From the NCBI GenBank assembly GCA_040387755.1, contig JAZKDB010000003.1, positions 62,001 to 126,000 on the forward strand: a DNA stretch of 64,000 nt. Reading direction: 5' to 3'. Below, in pieces: positions 51,191 to 60,719 of this stretch. This stretch comes from Rurimicrobium sp040387755. GTDB taxonomy: Bacteria > Bacteroidota > Bacteroidia > Chitinophagales > Chitinophagaceae. A program made the position numbers and the translations under genes. Position 1 is the first letter of the stretch; each line of letters begins with the position of its first letter. The notes under the pieces were generated by a model. That model was not told the origin of the DNA. It was given only the letters and a program-made list of their open reading frames with translations, and ran no database searches.

Positions 51191-52669
51191 TTATTTCTTT
51201 TTGCGCAGCAACCATATGGTCCATATATCGCTGCGGCTCTGCCAGTCATTTAATTGAATATTCATTATCCAGTCGGGGAGATATACATATACACGCTCTG
51301 CTGTGTAGCGTGCATCCTGATAAGGCAGTTGTGCCTGATAACTGAGCACCAGCAAAGAATCGGCATTCTGAGCCAGAACAAAAGGAGCAAAGTCAATGTC
51401 ATTCATTGTGTCTTCACTAAAATTTGGCGGACGATACAAATAGATTTCGTTATGCCCTTCATCATAAATACTGCGCCCTAGAGTGTACAGATGAATTGGC
51501 TTGCCATTGGCATAGTTGTATAAAAATTTGTAATAGAAATGATTGGGCTTTGCCGGCCAAATGCAACGATATCCCATCAATAAGATGTTGCACCAAATTA
51601 GAATTTTCAGAGAGGGTTTCAGCCACTTTTTGTCCTGAATACTATGCCAGATTTCATCCAAACCAGAAAAACAAATCAGCAAGAAAGGCAACACCATTGG
51701 GTACAAAAAACGAAACTCTTTATGTGGTACTACCATATGCCCCAATAAAAATGGAATAAAAATAAAAACCATTAATTGTTTGGGACGTTTTATTATCGCG
51801 ACAAAAAACAAAAGCAATAAGACGATGCTAATGGGTGGAATACCCTGAGTAGCAAATAGAACAATATAATCGTACCAGGGAGTAGTTCCATAAGTAGATG
51901 CTGCATCCCGGACGATATTTGCCTGATAATAGCGCAGCGGACTCAGTATCCATTCTCCATAAAACCAATGATCAACCCAAAGGTTCAGTGCTACTGCCAG
52001 AACTGCTCCAATGAAAATATAGGTAAAGGGTTTCCATAAAGGACGGGCAAATAATATCAACCATAGTAAAAGTCCTATGATTGCAAATGCCATTTGGAAT
52101 CTGAAATAGAAGGAGCAGGAAAGGAGGAAGCCCATCAATAGCCATTGCCCTAAACTGGCTTTAATATTCTGATGATTACTAATTGAAGGCACTACCAACA
52201 AGGCAGCAATAAAACTGATGCCGGCATAGTTTTCGGAACTGAAGCGGACCTGAAGATAAGGCATAAACCAAAGGCAGGCAATAGAGGCAATTACCCAAAA
52301 GGCAACTTTAGGATTTGTAAAAGAGGATGAAAAACGAAGCGCAGCTTTGCAGGCTACAAACCAGGCAATAATGGCGGTGATGAAGCGCAGCAGAAATACA
52401 TGAAAAAATGGATTGTCAATTCCTATCGACTTGAAAAACTGAAAAGCAAAATGTGCAAATGTTGGTTGTAGGGTCGGGCGGATTTTAGCAATAAATTCCC
52501 AAGGGAAAACACCTTGAGGCACATTGCCAAATTTGAAATTGGAAAACTCCAGAATCATAAAGTGTTCATCAATCTGATGATATCCTATCGAAAACCAACT
52601 GGCTACAATATGGCAGAGTAGGCCAATCAGAAAGAATTTTTTATAGGAGCTATTCAGGATTTCTTTCAT
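51191..52669 (-). CDS. GT-C mannosyltransferase-like integral membrane protein (GT22-like)
   Basis: 492 residues with about ten transmembrane helices. The first extracellular loop has HQIDEHFMILEFSNF, the acidic HxxDE pattern of GT22 (PIG-B/Alg9-type) mannosyltransferases, then VFPWEFIAKIRPTLQP, equivalent to the RS/RP motif of that family. Later helices carry WLMGF/LLSCSFYFRFQMAFAI and GHMVVPHKEFRFLYP. The enzyme would use a polyprenyl-phosphate sugar on the outer face of the inner membrane. It is convergent with the GT cluster and may serve the same surface glycan; the sugar is inferred only from the family. Confidence 0.78.
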   Translation of the reverse strand: MKEILNSSYKKFFLIGLLCHIVASWFSIGYHQIDEHFMILEFSNFKFGNVPQGVFPWEFIAKIRPTLQPTFAHFAFQFFKSIGIDNPFFHVFLLRFITAIIAWFVACKAALRFSSSFTNPKVAFWVIASIACLWFMPYLQVRFSSENYAGISFIAALLVVPSISNHQNIKASLGQWLLMGFLLSCSFYFRFQMAFAIIGLLLWLILFARPLWKPFTYIFIGAVLAVALNLWVDHWFYGEWILSPLRYYQANIVRDAASTYGTTPWYDYIVLFATQGIPPISIVLLLLFFVAIIKRPKQLMVFIFIPFLLGHMVVPHKEFRFLYPMVLPFLLICFSGLDEIWHSIQDKKWLKPSLKILIWCNILLMGYRCIWPAKPNHFYYKFLYNYANGKPIHLYTLGRSIYDEGHNEIYLYRPPNFSEDTMNDIDFAPFVLAQNADSLLVLSYQAQLPYQDARYTAERVYVYLPDWIMNIQLNDWQSRSDIWTIWLLRKKK

Positions 52670-52722
52670 TCAGATTATTGTGGTGGGAGAAATACTGTTG
52701 CAAAATACAGTAAGTGCTGAAT

Positions 52723-52755
52723 AAAAAAAACGCCTGCAGTAATGCAAACGTTTTT
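52723..52755 (-). terminator. Terminator of the Cys/Lys-rich peptide gene
   Basis: On the minus strand AAAACG..TGCA pairs with TGCA..CGTTTT (two mismatched positions) and runs into eight Ts. Confidence 0.65.
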
Positions 52756-52778
52756 CTGAATAATTAACTCGACAAATA

Positions 52779-52994
52779 TTATTTTGTAGGAGCAGCAGTT
52801 TTTTCGGTTTTTTCAGCTTTTTCAGTTTTTTCTGCAGATTTAGCATCTTTTTTGCAGCAACCTTTGCCTTTAGCACAAGCTTCTTTTTTCTCTTTAGAGC
52901 AAGCTTCTTTTTTCCCTTTGCAACATTTGCCATCATAAGCAAAAGAAGAACCTGCTACTGCTAGTGCAGCTAAGAATAATGTTACCTTTTTCAT
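52779..52994 (-). CDS. Small exported Cys/Lys-rich peptide
   Basis: 71 residues. A clear signal peptide (KVTLFLAALAVAGSSFA) is followed by a mature region with six cysteines in a near-symmetrical CC...C...C...CC layout (GKCCKGKKEAC, KEACAKGKGCCKKD), two of them in repeated KKEAC units, among many lysines. The C-terminus is EKTEKAEKTEK-type low complexity. Such peptides are plausible metal- or thiol-binding proteins in the periplasm, but no named family is recognised. It has its own promoter-like box (53028-53035) and terminator. Confidence 0.8.
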   Translation of the reverse strand: MKKVTLFLAALAVAGSSFAYDGKCCKGKKEACSKEKKEACAKGKGCCKKDAKSAEKTEKAEKTEKTAAPTK

Positions 52995-53027
52995 TGTGTA
53001 TTATTATTTTTTTGTTGAATGAATAGC

Positions 53028-53035
53028 CAAATCTA
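53028..53035 (-). promoter_or_regulatory. Putative -7 box for the Cys/Lys-rich peptide
   Basis: TAGATTTG on the minus strand fits TAnnTTTG, 34 bases before the start codon; it overlaps the end of psd. Confidence 0.4.
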
Positions 53036-53689
53036 AGACATTTTTGCCAAAACAGTAACGCCACCTTCTACTTTTTGGCCAATTTTCACATCAATTTGTG
53101 TTCCGACCGGAAAATAAATATCTACTCTGGAACCGAAGCGAATGAACCCAAATTCTTCATTTTGAGCTATTGGTTGACCTTCTTTTACATAGTAACAAAT
53201 ACGACGGGCTAATGCACCGGCAATTTGACGCATCAACAGAGTGGTTTTGTTGTTGCCCACCACTACGGTTGTTCTCTCATTCTCTGTCGAGGATTTTGGA
53301 TGCCATGCCACCAAATATTTGCCCGGATGATATTTCATGTACTTAACCTCTCCATTAATCGGGCTTCGGTTGACGTGAACATTCAATGGGCTCATGAAAA
53401 TGGAAACCTGAAGACGTTTGTCTTTAAAATATTCAGTTTCAATGGTTTCTTCAATTACTACTACTTTGCCGTCTGCCGGCGCAACGACAAGGTTTTCACC
53501 TTTGGTAAAGGTGCGATTGGGAATGCGAAAGAACCAAACAATCCATAGCCAGAGTAAAAAGAAAATTACTTGTATGGGCCAGAAAAGCCAGAAAGTGTCA
53601 ATCAGGAAATGTTGGTTGAGCCAGGCTATTACTGCAAATAAAACTGTGGCTATGCTAATATACTTGTACCCTTCTCTGTGTAATGTCAT
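53033..53689 (-). CDS. psd: Phosphatidylserine decarboxylase, short type
   Basis: 218 residues. It makes phosphatidylethanolamine from phosphatidylserine. After two N-terminal membrane helices come the family signatures VVAPADGKVVVIEE, FMSPLNVHVNRSPINGEVKY, ENERTTVVVGN and the self-cleavage site RFGSRVDIYFP, where cleavage at Gly-Ser makes the pyruvoyl cofactor. The length matches the short (PSD-A/archaeal-like) form, not the ~300-residue proteobacterial form. Last gene of the minus-strand operon with cdsA and a CPBP protease, so phosphatidate activation and headgroup finishing are encoded together. Confidence 0.95.
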   Translation of the reverse strand: MTLHREGYKYISIATVLFAVIAWLNQHFLIDTFWLFWPIQVIFFLLWLWIVWFFRIPNRTFTKGENLVVAPADGKVVVIEETIETEYFKDKRLQVSIFMSPLNVHVNRSPINGEVKYMKYHPGKYLVAWHPKSSTENERTTVVVGNNKTTLLMRQIAGALARRICYYVKEGQPIAQNEEFGFIRFGSRVDIYFPVGTQIDVKIGQKVEGGVTVLAKMS

Positions 53690-53722
53690 AAAAATTTGAT
53701 TGCGTTTCGGCGCGAAGATAAA

Positions 53723-54553
53723 TTAAAAAATATGGATGCTTATTGGCTCCATAAAAAGGTAACTGTAACAGAATGCAAATGGAGTGGCTAACAGCAAAGA
53801 ATCGAATCTATCCAAAGCACCTCCATGGCCTGGCATAAAATTTCCGGAGTCCTTTATTCCTGCAAGACGTTTGAGTTTGCTCTCGAACAAATCTCCTAAA
53901 GTGCCGGCAACAGAGGCACATAATGAGAGCACCACCCAGTCCTGAATACTATAATAAGGGCTGAAAGCGCCCCATATCCCGGCTGCAATTATTGTGAGTA
54001 ATGCTCCACCGATAGTACCTTCCCATGTTTTTTTGGGTGAGATAGAAGAAAAAGGTGTTTTGCCGATAAAAGAACCAACTATGTAGGCCATGGTGTCATT
54101 AATCCAGATAAGCAGAATTAGTCCCAAAGGCAGCAGCAGGCTTTTTTCGCGCATCATCATCAATAAAATCAGGGGCAGACAGATATATAACAGTGCGCCA
54201 AATGCATGAAGCACTTTATTGATGTCGCCTTTGGCCCGCAGGGACTCCCACAATAAGAGGAAAGCAGGAATGCAGAATAATACAGGAACGAGCGTTTTTT
54301 CTGTGTTGAGCAATGGTGCTGTAAATATCAATGCTAGTGCTCCAAATAATTGAACTGTAAATGTCAATGTATTGCTATATTCTGTGTTGGGATTAATTTT
54401 ATGGAGTAAGGAAAAGTATTCCTTAACGGCCAAAAATTGCACGAAGAGAAAAAGTGCCATAAACAATACTGTCTGGCCTAAAAGACCTGCAAGCATGATT
54501 ATTGCAAAGACAATAGCGGTTCCCGTTCGGGTGAAAAAAGTATTCCAGTTCAC
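53723..54553 (-). CDS. cdsA: Phosphatidate cytidylyltransferase (CDP-diglyceride synthase)
   Basis: 276 residues with about eight membrane helices. It activates phosphatidic acid with CTP to CDP-diacylglycerol, the precursor of all phospholipids. The family signature lies near the C-terminus: SPKKTWEGTIGG and LCASVAGTLGDLFESKLKR, continuing in IKDSGNFMPGHGGALDRFDS with metal-binding acidic residues. It lies 33 bases upstream of psd and 12 bases downstream of the CPBP gene in the same operon. Confidence 0.96.
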   Translation of the reverse strand: MNWNTFFTRTGTAIVFAIIMLAGLLGQTVLFMALFLFVQFLAVKEYFSLLHKINPNTEYSNTLTFTVQLFGALALIFTAPLLNTEKTLVPVLFCIPAFLLLWESLRAKGDINKVLHAFGALLYICLPLILLMMMREKSLLLPLGLILLIWINDTMAYIVGSFIGKTPFSSISPKKTWEGTIGGALLTIIAAGIWGAFSPYYSIQDWVVLSLCASVAGTLGDLFESKLKRLAGIKDSGNFMPGHGGALDRFDSLLLATPFAFCYSYLFMEPISIHIF

Positions 54554-54565
54554 AAATAAGAGAGA

Positions 54566-55492
54566 TTAATTAGTTTGTCTTTCACCTTTGAAATCATCGT
54601 TCCAATCTGATGCTAATGGGGTTGAATTTTTGCGGAGCATAAAAAAGGCAAACCCAAGAATGGCGAGAGCAGAGATAAAGACATACCACGGAGCGCTGTC
54701 GGCTTTACTTACCTCTGTTGGAATAACATTTCGATTACCCAAAAACACCAATACAACGCCCAAAGCATTATTAAGAAAGTGTGCCAAAATGCTTAGCCAA
54801 ATAGTGCCACTGTAGTAATAAATATAACCGAGTAGTACACCGGCGAGCATAATGGGTAGAAAATGATAGGCATTGCCATGAGCCAAGGCAAAAATGCCAG
54901 CAGAGAAGAGAATAGCGAAATGAATACTCTGAGTATTATTATAAGCAAAACGCATTACAATACCTCTGAACAATAATTCTTCGCCAAAAGCAGGCAATAC
55001 AGCAAAAAGACCCAGATACAAAAGTAAATCACCGATGGTGCTACCTTTCATCAGGGCTTCCATTTTTGACTGTTGTTCTATAAAGTGGGCTTTGACTCCT
55101 TTGCCCAGATCTAATTGTTGTATCCATGAACCAATTTGTGCAAAAACCGGTACAGCAACAAGAATTAATAATACAGTCCAAATCAATAGTTTAGTACCAT
55201 TAATCCTTTTAAAGCCCAGATAGTTAAATGGTTGCGGGTGACATAAATAAGCAAATAATAATGCGCTGATAAGGAAGGTAAATAAGCTGTTTATTGCCTG
55301 GAAAAATTGTGCTGAGACAATTATTTTAGGGCTGCTGTTTGAATTTAGTGCTGATATGGCCTCTACTGTTGTGCCAAATATTTTTGTAAGCCCAATGCTT
55401 CCTACTATTAGCGAAAAGGATGTCAATGTGAAAATTAATAACATCAACAGAATGGTCTGCAGAAATTTAGGGTAATGTCGCCAATAACGCAT
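54566..55492 (-). CDS. CPBP-family intramembrane glutamic endopeptidase
   Basis: 308 residues, about seven membrane helices. The active-site motifs of the CPBP (Abi/Rce1) family are present: EELLFRGIVMRF with the paired catalytic Glu and Arg, FALAHGNAYHFLP with its His, and the last motif SILAHFLNNALG (His/Asn). Homologues process prenylated or peptide substrates or act in immunity to bacteriocins. It is the first gene of the operon with cdsA and psd, so a link to membrane homeostasis is possible but not shown. Confidence 0.92.
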   Translation of the reverse strand: MRYWRHYPKFLQTILLMLLIFTLTSFSLIVGSIGLTKIFGTTVEAISALNSNSSPKIIVSAQFFQAINSLFTFLISALLFAYLCHPQPFNYLGFKRINGTKLLIWTVLLILVAVPVFAQIGSWIQQLDLGKGVKAHFIEQQSKMEALMKGSTIGDLLLYLGLFAVLPAFGEELLFRGIVMRFAYNNTQSIHFAILFSAGIFALAHGNAYHFLPIMLAGVLLGYIYYYSGTIWLSILAHFLNNALGVVLVFLGNRNVIPTEVSKADSAPWYVFISALAILGFAFFMLRKNSTPLASDWNDDFKGERQTN

Positions 55493-55566
55493 ATTTGAGC
55501 TTTAGTTCAAAAAACAAGGGGGTAAAGATAATCAGAAATAATTCTTTCTTTGGCGAATGGGATATC

Positions 55567-55599
55567 AAAAAAAGGTTGCCAATTTTTGGCAACCTTTTG
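55567..55599 (-). terminator. Terminator of porV
   Basis: AAAGGTTGCC pairs with GGCAACCTTT around AATTTTT; on the minus strand it runs into a T tract, about 20 bases after the porV stop. Confidence 0.85.
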
Positions 55600-55619
55600 A
55601 ATTATAAATTTAAATGCAG

Positions 55620-56816
55620 TTATTCAGCATTATTGTTCTTGTTGAAATCACTTGAATTATCAAAATCAAACAATAAAGAGAATCTTACTGTATTGCTCAA
55701 AGGATTACGATTGATGCCTGATCCTGAGGGTACCAGATAGGCAACATTAAGATTAAATACAGTATAACGAACACCGATACCACAGGTTAGATAACGACGG
55801 TCACCATTTTCTTTGTGTTCGTAATAATATCCTGCACGAACTGCAAACTGATCCTGATACCAATATTCAGCTCCAATGGCAGCGTTAACACGCTTGATGC
55901 CAGCAGGGTCTCCAAACGAGCTTAATACACCGGGGACAACACTTTTGTCGGGGTAGAAATAACTAACATTGCCGGCTGTATCAGTTGTGCTTTCCGGACC
56001 CGGAACCAATAACTTATTGATATCGGCAGCAATGGTGATTTTGTTATAAGCATCTGCTTTATAGGTATAAGCAGCACCAAGACCAAGGTTGGTAGGAATA
56101 AAATCTCTGCGGGTAGAACTGTAAGAAATCTTGCTTCCTAAATTGCTGATTACCGCACCTGCACTAAAAGTCGATGCTTTATCATCATTCAGTTCAGTTG
56201 TTCTGGAGTAGTAGACACCAACATCTCCAGCCACGGCATTGCCCGGATTATATGCTACGCTTCCTGCTGCACCGGTGGCAATTTGAGAATGAATATATCT
56301 TAAACTCACGCCAGTAGACAAATAAGTAGACAAGCGACGGGAATAACCAAAATCAAGGGCGAATTCGCGAGGCATTCCTGTACCCAAAGAGTTGCCCTGA
56401 GCGTCAGTGTAATTAATGTTGCCCAACGAAAAATAACGGAGAGAGCCACTAATTGCCTGATTGTCGTCTTTGCCAAATTTTGCGTAGCCCGAAACATACA
56501 CCAGATTGATATCCGGAACAAGGTCTTGTAACCATGGAGTATAAGTAGCGGATATACCGTATCTCTTTTTGGCAAAAGGTATCTTACCCACATTCCAATA
56601 TTGAGCATTTGCATCGGCAGATATTGCGATACCTACGTCTCCCATTGCGCCTGAACGGGCATCTGGTGATATGCGTAGAAAAGGTACGGCAGTGGTAATG
56701 GCTATTTTTTGACCATTGAATTTATTAGCGCTGGAGGAGGATTGTGCGGATGCATTTTGAGCAGAAATACCTGCAGCCAAAATACCCAAACTCACGATTG
56801 CAATACGTTGAAACAT
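55620..56816 (-). CDS. porV: Type IX secretion outer-membrane protein PorV (LptO)
   Basis: 398 residues. A signal peptide (IVSLGILAAGISAQNASAQ) precedes a FadL-like barrel with the PorV opening AVPFLRISPDARSGAMGDVG and ISADANAQYWNVGKIPFAKK, and ending FNLNVAYLVPSG and NPLSNTVRFSLLFDF. PorV collects T9SS cargo released from the translocon and delivers it to the PorU sortase. It is 83 bases downstream of porU, same strand, and has a promoter-like box of its own. The order porU-porV next to gldJ is conserved in Flavobacterium, supporting the assignment. Confidence 0.95.
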   Translation of the reverse strand: MFQRIAIVSLGILAAGISAQNASAQSSSSANKFNGQKIAITTAVPFLRISPDARSGAMGDVGIAISADANAQYWNVGKIPFAKKRYGISATYTPWLQDLVPDINLVYVSGYAKFGKDDNQAISGSLRYFSLGNINYTDAQGNSLGTGMPREFALDFGYSRRLSTYLSTGVSLRYIHSQIATGAAGSVAYNPGNAVAGDVGVYYSRTTELNDDKASTFSAGAVISNLGSKISYSSTRRDFIPTNLGLGAAYTYKADAYNKITIAADINKLLVPGPESTTDTAGNVSYFYPDKSVVPGVLSSFGDPAGIKRVNAAIGAEYWYQDQFAVRAGYYYEHKENGDRRYLTCGIGVRYTVFNLNVAYLVPSGSGINRNPLSNTVRFSLLFDFDNSSDFNKNNNAE

Positions 56817-56861
56817 TATGTTGTTGCTAATTTGTTTTTATTTTTAATAATAAATTGTGGG

Positions 56862-56869
56862 CAAAAGTA
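56862..56869 (-). promoter_or_regulatory. Putative -7 box for porV
   Basis: TACTTTTG on the minus strand fits TAnnTTTG, 45 bases before the porV start, suggesting transcription apart from porU. Confidence 0.4.
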
Positions 56870-56899
56870 ATGAAATTGGACTTAGAAACCACATTTTCA

Positions 56900-59800
56900 C
56901 TAACGGTACAATATTACTTTTTGGTATCCAAGGTCTTCAATATTTTTTTCTGTAGCTATTCTAATACGATATGGATAGACTCCTGAAGGTAATTTTTCAC
57001 CACCATTTCCGGTGCCATCCCAAATTACCTCAGCACTATTACTTCCTGTTGCAGTAAAGTCCTGATCAATAGTCCTTACCAGCGAGCCTGCTGTGTTGAA
57101 GATGTGAATTGTGACTTTTAGAGCCTCATTGGGGTGGTTATGCTCAAACACAAAACGAGTACTTGAACTGAAAGGATTAGGATAATTATAAATATTTCTG
57201 ATTTTAATCACTTTGCCATTTAATACTTCAAAGAATACTTTCCCTTCACCCGAGTTGTTGAAAACATCCCAGGCTTTTACTTTTATGTAGTGTAAGCCAT
57301 CAGATAAACCCGAAAGTGGGAAATTGACATATCCAAGTTTATAGGTGTTAGGGGCTGTTTCGTAATAATCATTAAGTATATATGGTGCTTCAACTACATC
57401 ATCCAACACTGCTGTTAGATCGTGGCCGACAAAATTGCCTGAAACGTTTATTCCGCTTTTGTCGGATATTATTGCATATAAAATAGAATTGGTACCTGTA
57501 AGGCCACCATCTTTAAATAAAGAATCATTCATAAACGCCCTTACCAAAGGAGCATCTTCGTCAACACTGGCATTGTCAGAGAAGCCTCCTACAATTGTTG
57601 ATGTGTCGGCACCAACGGCATCAATATTCCCATCTTCGGCATAATAGCATATTTTACCTTTACCAAATTCATAATTTATATCCTTAGGGGTAATAAATTC
57701 GTAGCTGAATCTACCTGCAGTAACAGTAGCTATTCCTTTATAGATGATATTGTTTTGTACTAAATATTCCCTATTGCCAGGACCACTGTTTTCTGTCTTA
57801 ACAGAGGTCGTTTGGGGTTTGTCAAAGAAAGTAATGTTGACTTTGCCATTGAAACCAGACATAATATTTCCATCATCATTTCTTAGCGTCCCATAAATCC
57901 GGTAAGCTCCCAATGATTTAACAGAATCTGATTTAACACCAACCCCGTCAATTAACTCCTGAACAGAATCGGTTTGTACGTCATATCTGGGGAAATTAGG
58001 TGTTAAGGCAGGATCCCCTAACAATGCAAATTTTCTTGAGTTAACAATGTCCCCTGAAGCTAACACAACATTTTTAGAAATGCGGAAGGCATCACCAAAT
58101 GTATTCCAACCGTCGGCTTTTTTGGTAAATTGTGTATGTAGATAAGAGGTATTGAAAATGCGATTATAGGTTGCGTATACTACCTGCGTTGTAGTAACCA
58201 AAGCAATAGCACCTCCATCTCCTTTGAGAATTATTTTTTCACCGGCCGATTGTAATGCGGGATTATCGAAGCGGCTGAAATCACAAGTTGCCGTTATCAT
58301 AATAGGCATTTTGTATTGATTATGCCAGGAGTTGTAGTCGTCTTGTGTAATAATTCTTTCGTGAGCGAGGGTATAAATACTGCCATGCCCACTGTAGTTC
58401 ATTAAAAAAGTTCCTTTGTAGATATTGTCATTTATAATTTTATTGGCATCAGGACAACGGGCTCCACCAGGTGTTGAGACAAAATTCATATTGTCCAGAT
58501 ACACTTTCTGTGCTTTGTAAATATTGGTGGTTGATTCAACGGTTTTGTACATTTCATCAGCGTCTTGCAAATGATTGCCAGCATTATCTTCATTATCTCC
58601 AATATATATATTGTTTAATCTCCAAACGCCCAAAGCTTCCTTGCTTTTATAGCGAATAATTTTATCAACAACAGATGAGGCCTGTGCTGCATTTGTTGCA
58701 GGAATCCGGCCAATGCCAATATCCATAAGTGCATTCCCGGTTGAGATGTCCTCGTTACTATCCAGAATCGCATAATAATCGTCGCTGCAATAACCTTCAG
58801 TAGCACTCAGGCTCTCTTGTGTCTCATACGTTGGTACGAGTTTGGCATTATTCGGAATAATGTTTTTATAGTCAAAAGAAGCTTGTCCTAATAACAACAG
58901 GTATTTCGGCATTTTTGTTTCGTCATTTCCTGCACGGTCATAAAACATGCGTGCAAAATCTCTGATAGCAGAAATGTCTTTTGAGCCGGAAGCGAACTCG
59001 TTATAAACCTGATTTAATGAAACAACATTTACTCTGAAATTATTAGTCGATCTGTGGAAGTTAGCCAACTTGTTTGCTGCATCCAGCATCTCAGGATGGC
59101 TGACAATAAGATAATCTGCCTGGTCAAGCCCATGAAGGTTTTGATTAGGTACTGAGCCCACATAATTTGGAATAAGAAAATTATTATCGCAGGCTATATA
59201 TTCATGTAATTGCTTTGCCTCTTGAGAGAAGGAAAAGGTAGAGCCAGAGAGACTGCCGGCTATCTTTGCAGGAGAAAAATAGTTTGTTACATCCCATACT
59301 CTCAGGGAAGAATTTGCCGAGCTGATTTGAAATTGTGCAACTGATGAGGCACCCACACTTCTCCAATCTCTGAAAGACATTTGTGTGCCAGAGTTGAATA
59401 CCAATTGACGGCGGGTATTGATTTCTATAAAGTCCAGATAGCCTTTCGCATTGCTAACATATTTTTGATATTCAATCTGAAAGCTTAACAGGCCTGATGA
59501 TGGAATGACAGCTAATCCATTTTTTTGTACTAATACGCCGGGGTTGTCACCGTCCTGACCGGATATTCCATAAAGATTATCATGTTCACCAATAATATTG
59601 CCATTTAGCTTTACTGTAAATTTTGCTGTATTGGTAGCGCCAATTGCAGCATTGGCCAACTGGTAGCTGTAAAATACTGAATCGTTTAAATTGTTTGCAG
59701 GGAAGCTGAAGGTGCCAGTATTCGTTAACCCACTGTTGAATCCAAAAGCTTCTCCCCACCATATTTTGCCGAACATGCCCAAGTTTGATAATTCTTTTTC

Positions 59801-60676
59801 GTACAGATTATAATCGTTGTAGCTTGATACAGTTGTTGTTGGGCTGCTCGCGGCTGGCGTATTATTCATACGCAGGCCACTTCCATTATTGAAAGTGATA
59901 AAATAATAACTGCTGTCCGAATAAAGATTGGTACGATGATGGAATTGCTGAGCAGTACTGTCTTTTACCCATTCCATAGGGCCATTTGCATAGAAAAGAA
60001 AATAGTCCCCACTACCAAAAATGCCGTCGCCGCCATCGTATATGTCAATCGCATTTTCTACCAGATCATCTGGGTGTTGAACAGCGTTTGATTCATAAAT
60101 CATAGTCCCACCGTTCCCGAATAATCTGATAGACGAACTATTGATATTGCCGCTTTGGCCTAAAGTGTTTTTTACAAAATCATAATCAATTTTATACATT
60201 CCCTTTTTAGTGATGGCTAATTTTTGCCAGGTTCCATTTGCCAAAACAGAAGCCGGGCTTGTTGTCCGCCAGAGCTTTTTGTTCTCAGAGCTTGCTGTGT
60301 TTTCCTTTTGTGCGTCTTTTTCGATGATGTTGATAGTGCAATTTTCCAGTTGTTGAATAACACCTTGTTCGTTTTTACGGAAGGCGGGGATGCGGATAAG
60401 AGCGAAGGTTTTCTTCCGTTCAATACCAATTTGTACTTTAAATGAATTTGCTGCATTCAACAGACTGTCAGAAATGGATTTGCCGGATAGTATGAATTCT
60501 TGATCTGCAATTTTTATTTCAGGCAACTGATTCCCACTAAGCTGGACTTTTTCAACATAAAAGCCACCTATTAGTGTTGATGTTTTATTATTTATTTGTA
60601 CCTGTTTTGAAGTTTGCCCCCAAGTATTTGAGGATAAACTTACAAAAGCTAAAAAGTACATTAAATTCTTGTTCAT
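56900..60676 (-). CDS. porU: Type IX secretion sortase PorU
   Basis: 1258 residues. A signal peptide (LMYFLAFVSLSSNTWGQ) is followed by an N-terminal region, a gingipain-like C25 peptidase domain (~515-900) and an Ig-like C-terminus. Catalytic residues are His764 (MNYSGHGSIY) and Cys798 (ITATCDFSRF). PorU cleaves the C-terminal signal from secreted cargo and attaches it to lipopolysaccharide. The end (IYNYPNPFSSSTRFVFEHNH to GEKLPSGVYPYRIRI) is a type A/FlgD-like domain, as in PorU orthologues, which keep their own signal. Upstream on the other strand is gldJ. Confidence 0.95.
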   Translation of the reverse strand: MNKNLMYFLAFVSLSSNTWGQTSKQVQINNKTSTLIGGFYVEKVQLSGNQLPEIKIADQEFILSGKSISDSLLNAANSFKVQIGIERKKTFALIRIPAFRKNEQGVIQQLENCTINIIEKDAQKENTASSENKKLWRTTSPASVLANGTWQKLAITKKGMYKIDYDFVKNTLGQSGNINSSSIRLFGNGGTMIYESNAVQHPDDLVENAIDIYDGGDGIFGSGDYFLFYANGPMEWVKDSTAQQFHHRTNLYSDSSYYFITFNNGSGLRMNNTPAASSPTTTVSSYNDYNLYEKELSNLGMFGKIWWGEAFGFNSGLTNTGTFSFPANNLNDSVFYSYQLANAAIGATNTAKFTVKLNGNIIGEHDNLYGISGQDGDNPGVLVQKNGLAVIPSSGLLSFQIEYQKYVSNAKGYLDFIEINTRRQLVFNSGTQMSFRDWRSVGASSVAQFQISSANSSLRVWDVTNYFSPAKIAGSLSGSTFSFSQEAKQLHEYIACDNNFLIPNYVGSVPNQNLHGLDQADYLIVSHPEMLDAANKLANFHRSTNNFRVNVVSLNQVYNEFASGSKDISAIRDFARMFYDRAGNDETKMPKYLLLLGQASFDYKNIIPNNAKLVPTYETQESLSATEGYCSDDYYAILDSNEDISTGNALMDIGIGRIPATNAAQASSVVDKIIRYKSKEALGVWRLNNIYIGDNEDNAGNHLQDADEMYKTVESTTNIYKAQKVYLDNMNFVSTPGGARCPDANKIINDNIYKGTFLMNYSGHGSIYTLAHERIITQDDYNSWHNQYKMPIMITATCDFSRFDNPALQSAGEKIILKGDGGAIALVTTTQVVYATYNRIFNTSYLHTQFTKKADGWNTFGDAFRISKNVVLASGDIVNSRKFALLGDPALTPNFPRYDVQTDSVQELIDGVGVKSDSVKSLGAYRIYGTLRNDDGNIMSGFNGKVNITFFDKPQTTSVKTENSGPGNREYLVQNNIIYKGIATVTAGRFSYEFITPKDINYEFGKGKICYYAEDGNIDAVGADTSTIVGGFSDNASVDEDAPLVRAFMNDSLFKDGGLTGTNSILYAIISDKSGINVSGNFVGHDLTAVLDDVVEAPYILNDYYETAPNTYKLGYVNFPLSGLSDGLHYIKVKAWDVFNNSGEGKVFFEVLNGKVIKIRNIYNYPNPFSSSTRFVFEHNHPNEALKVTIHIFNTAGSLVRTIDQDFTATGSNSAEVIWDGTGNGGEKLPSGVYPYRIRIATEKNIEDLGYQKVILYR

Positions 60677-60711
60677 AGAGATTTCGTTTTGGTGTGACAG
60701 AAATTCACAAT

Positions 60712-60719
60712 CAAAGATA
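60712..60719 (-). promoter_or_regulatory. Putative -7 box for porU
   Basis: TATCTTTG on the minus strand fits TAnnTTTG, 35 bases before the porU start. Confidence 0.4.

Noticed and set aside
52670..52942. 90-residue Lys/Leu-rich reading frame
   Set aside because: It is another frame of the Cys/Lys-rich peptide gene plus its terminator; the 71-residue frame has the signal peptide and promoter.
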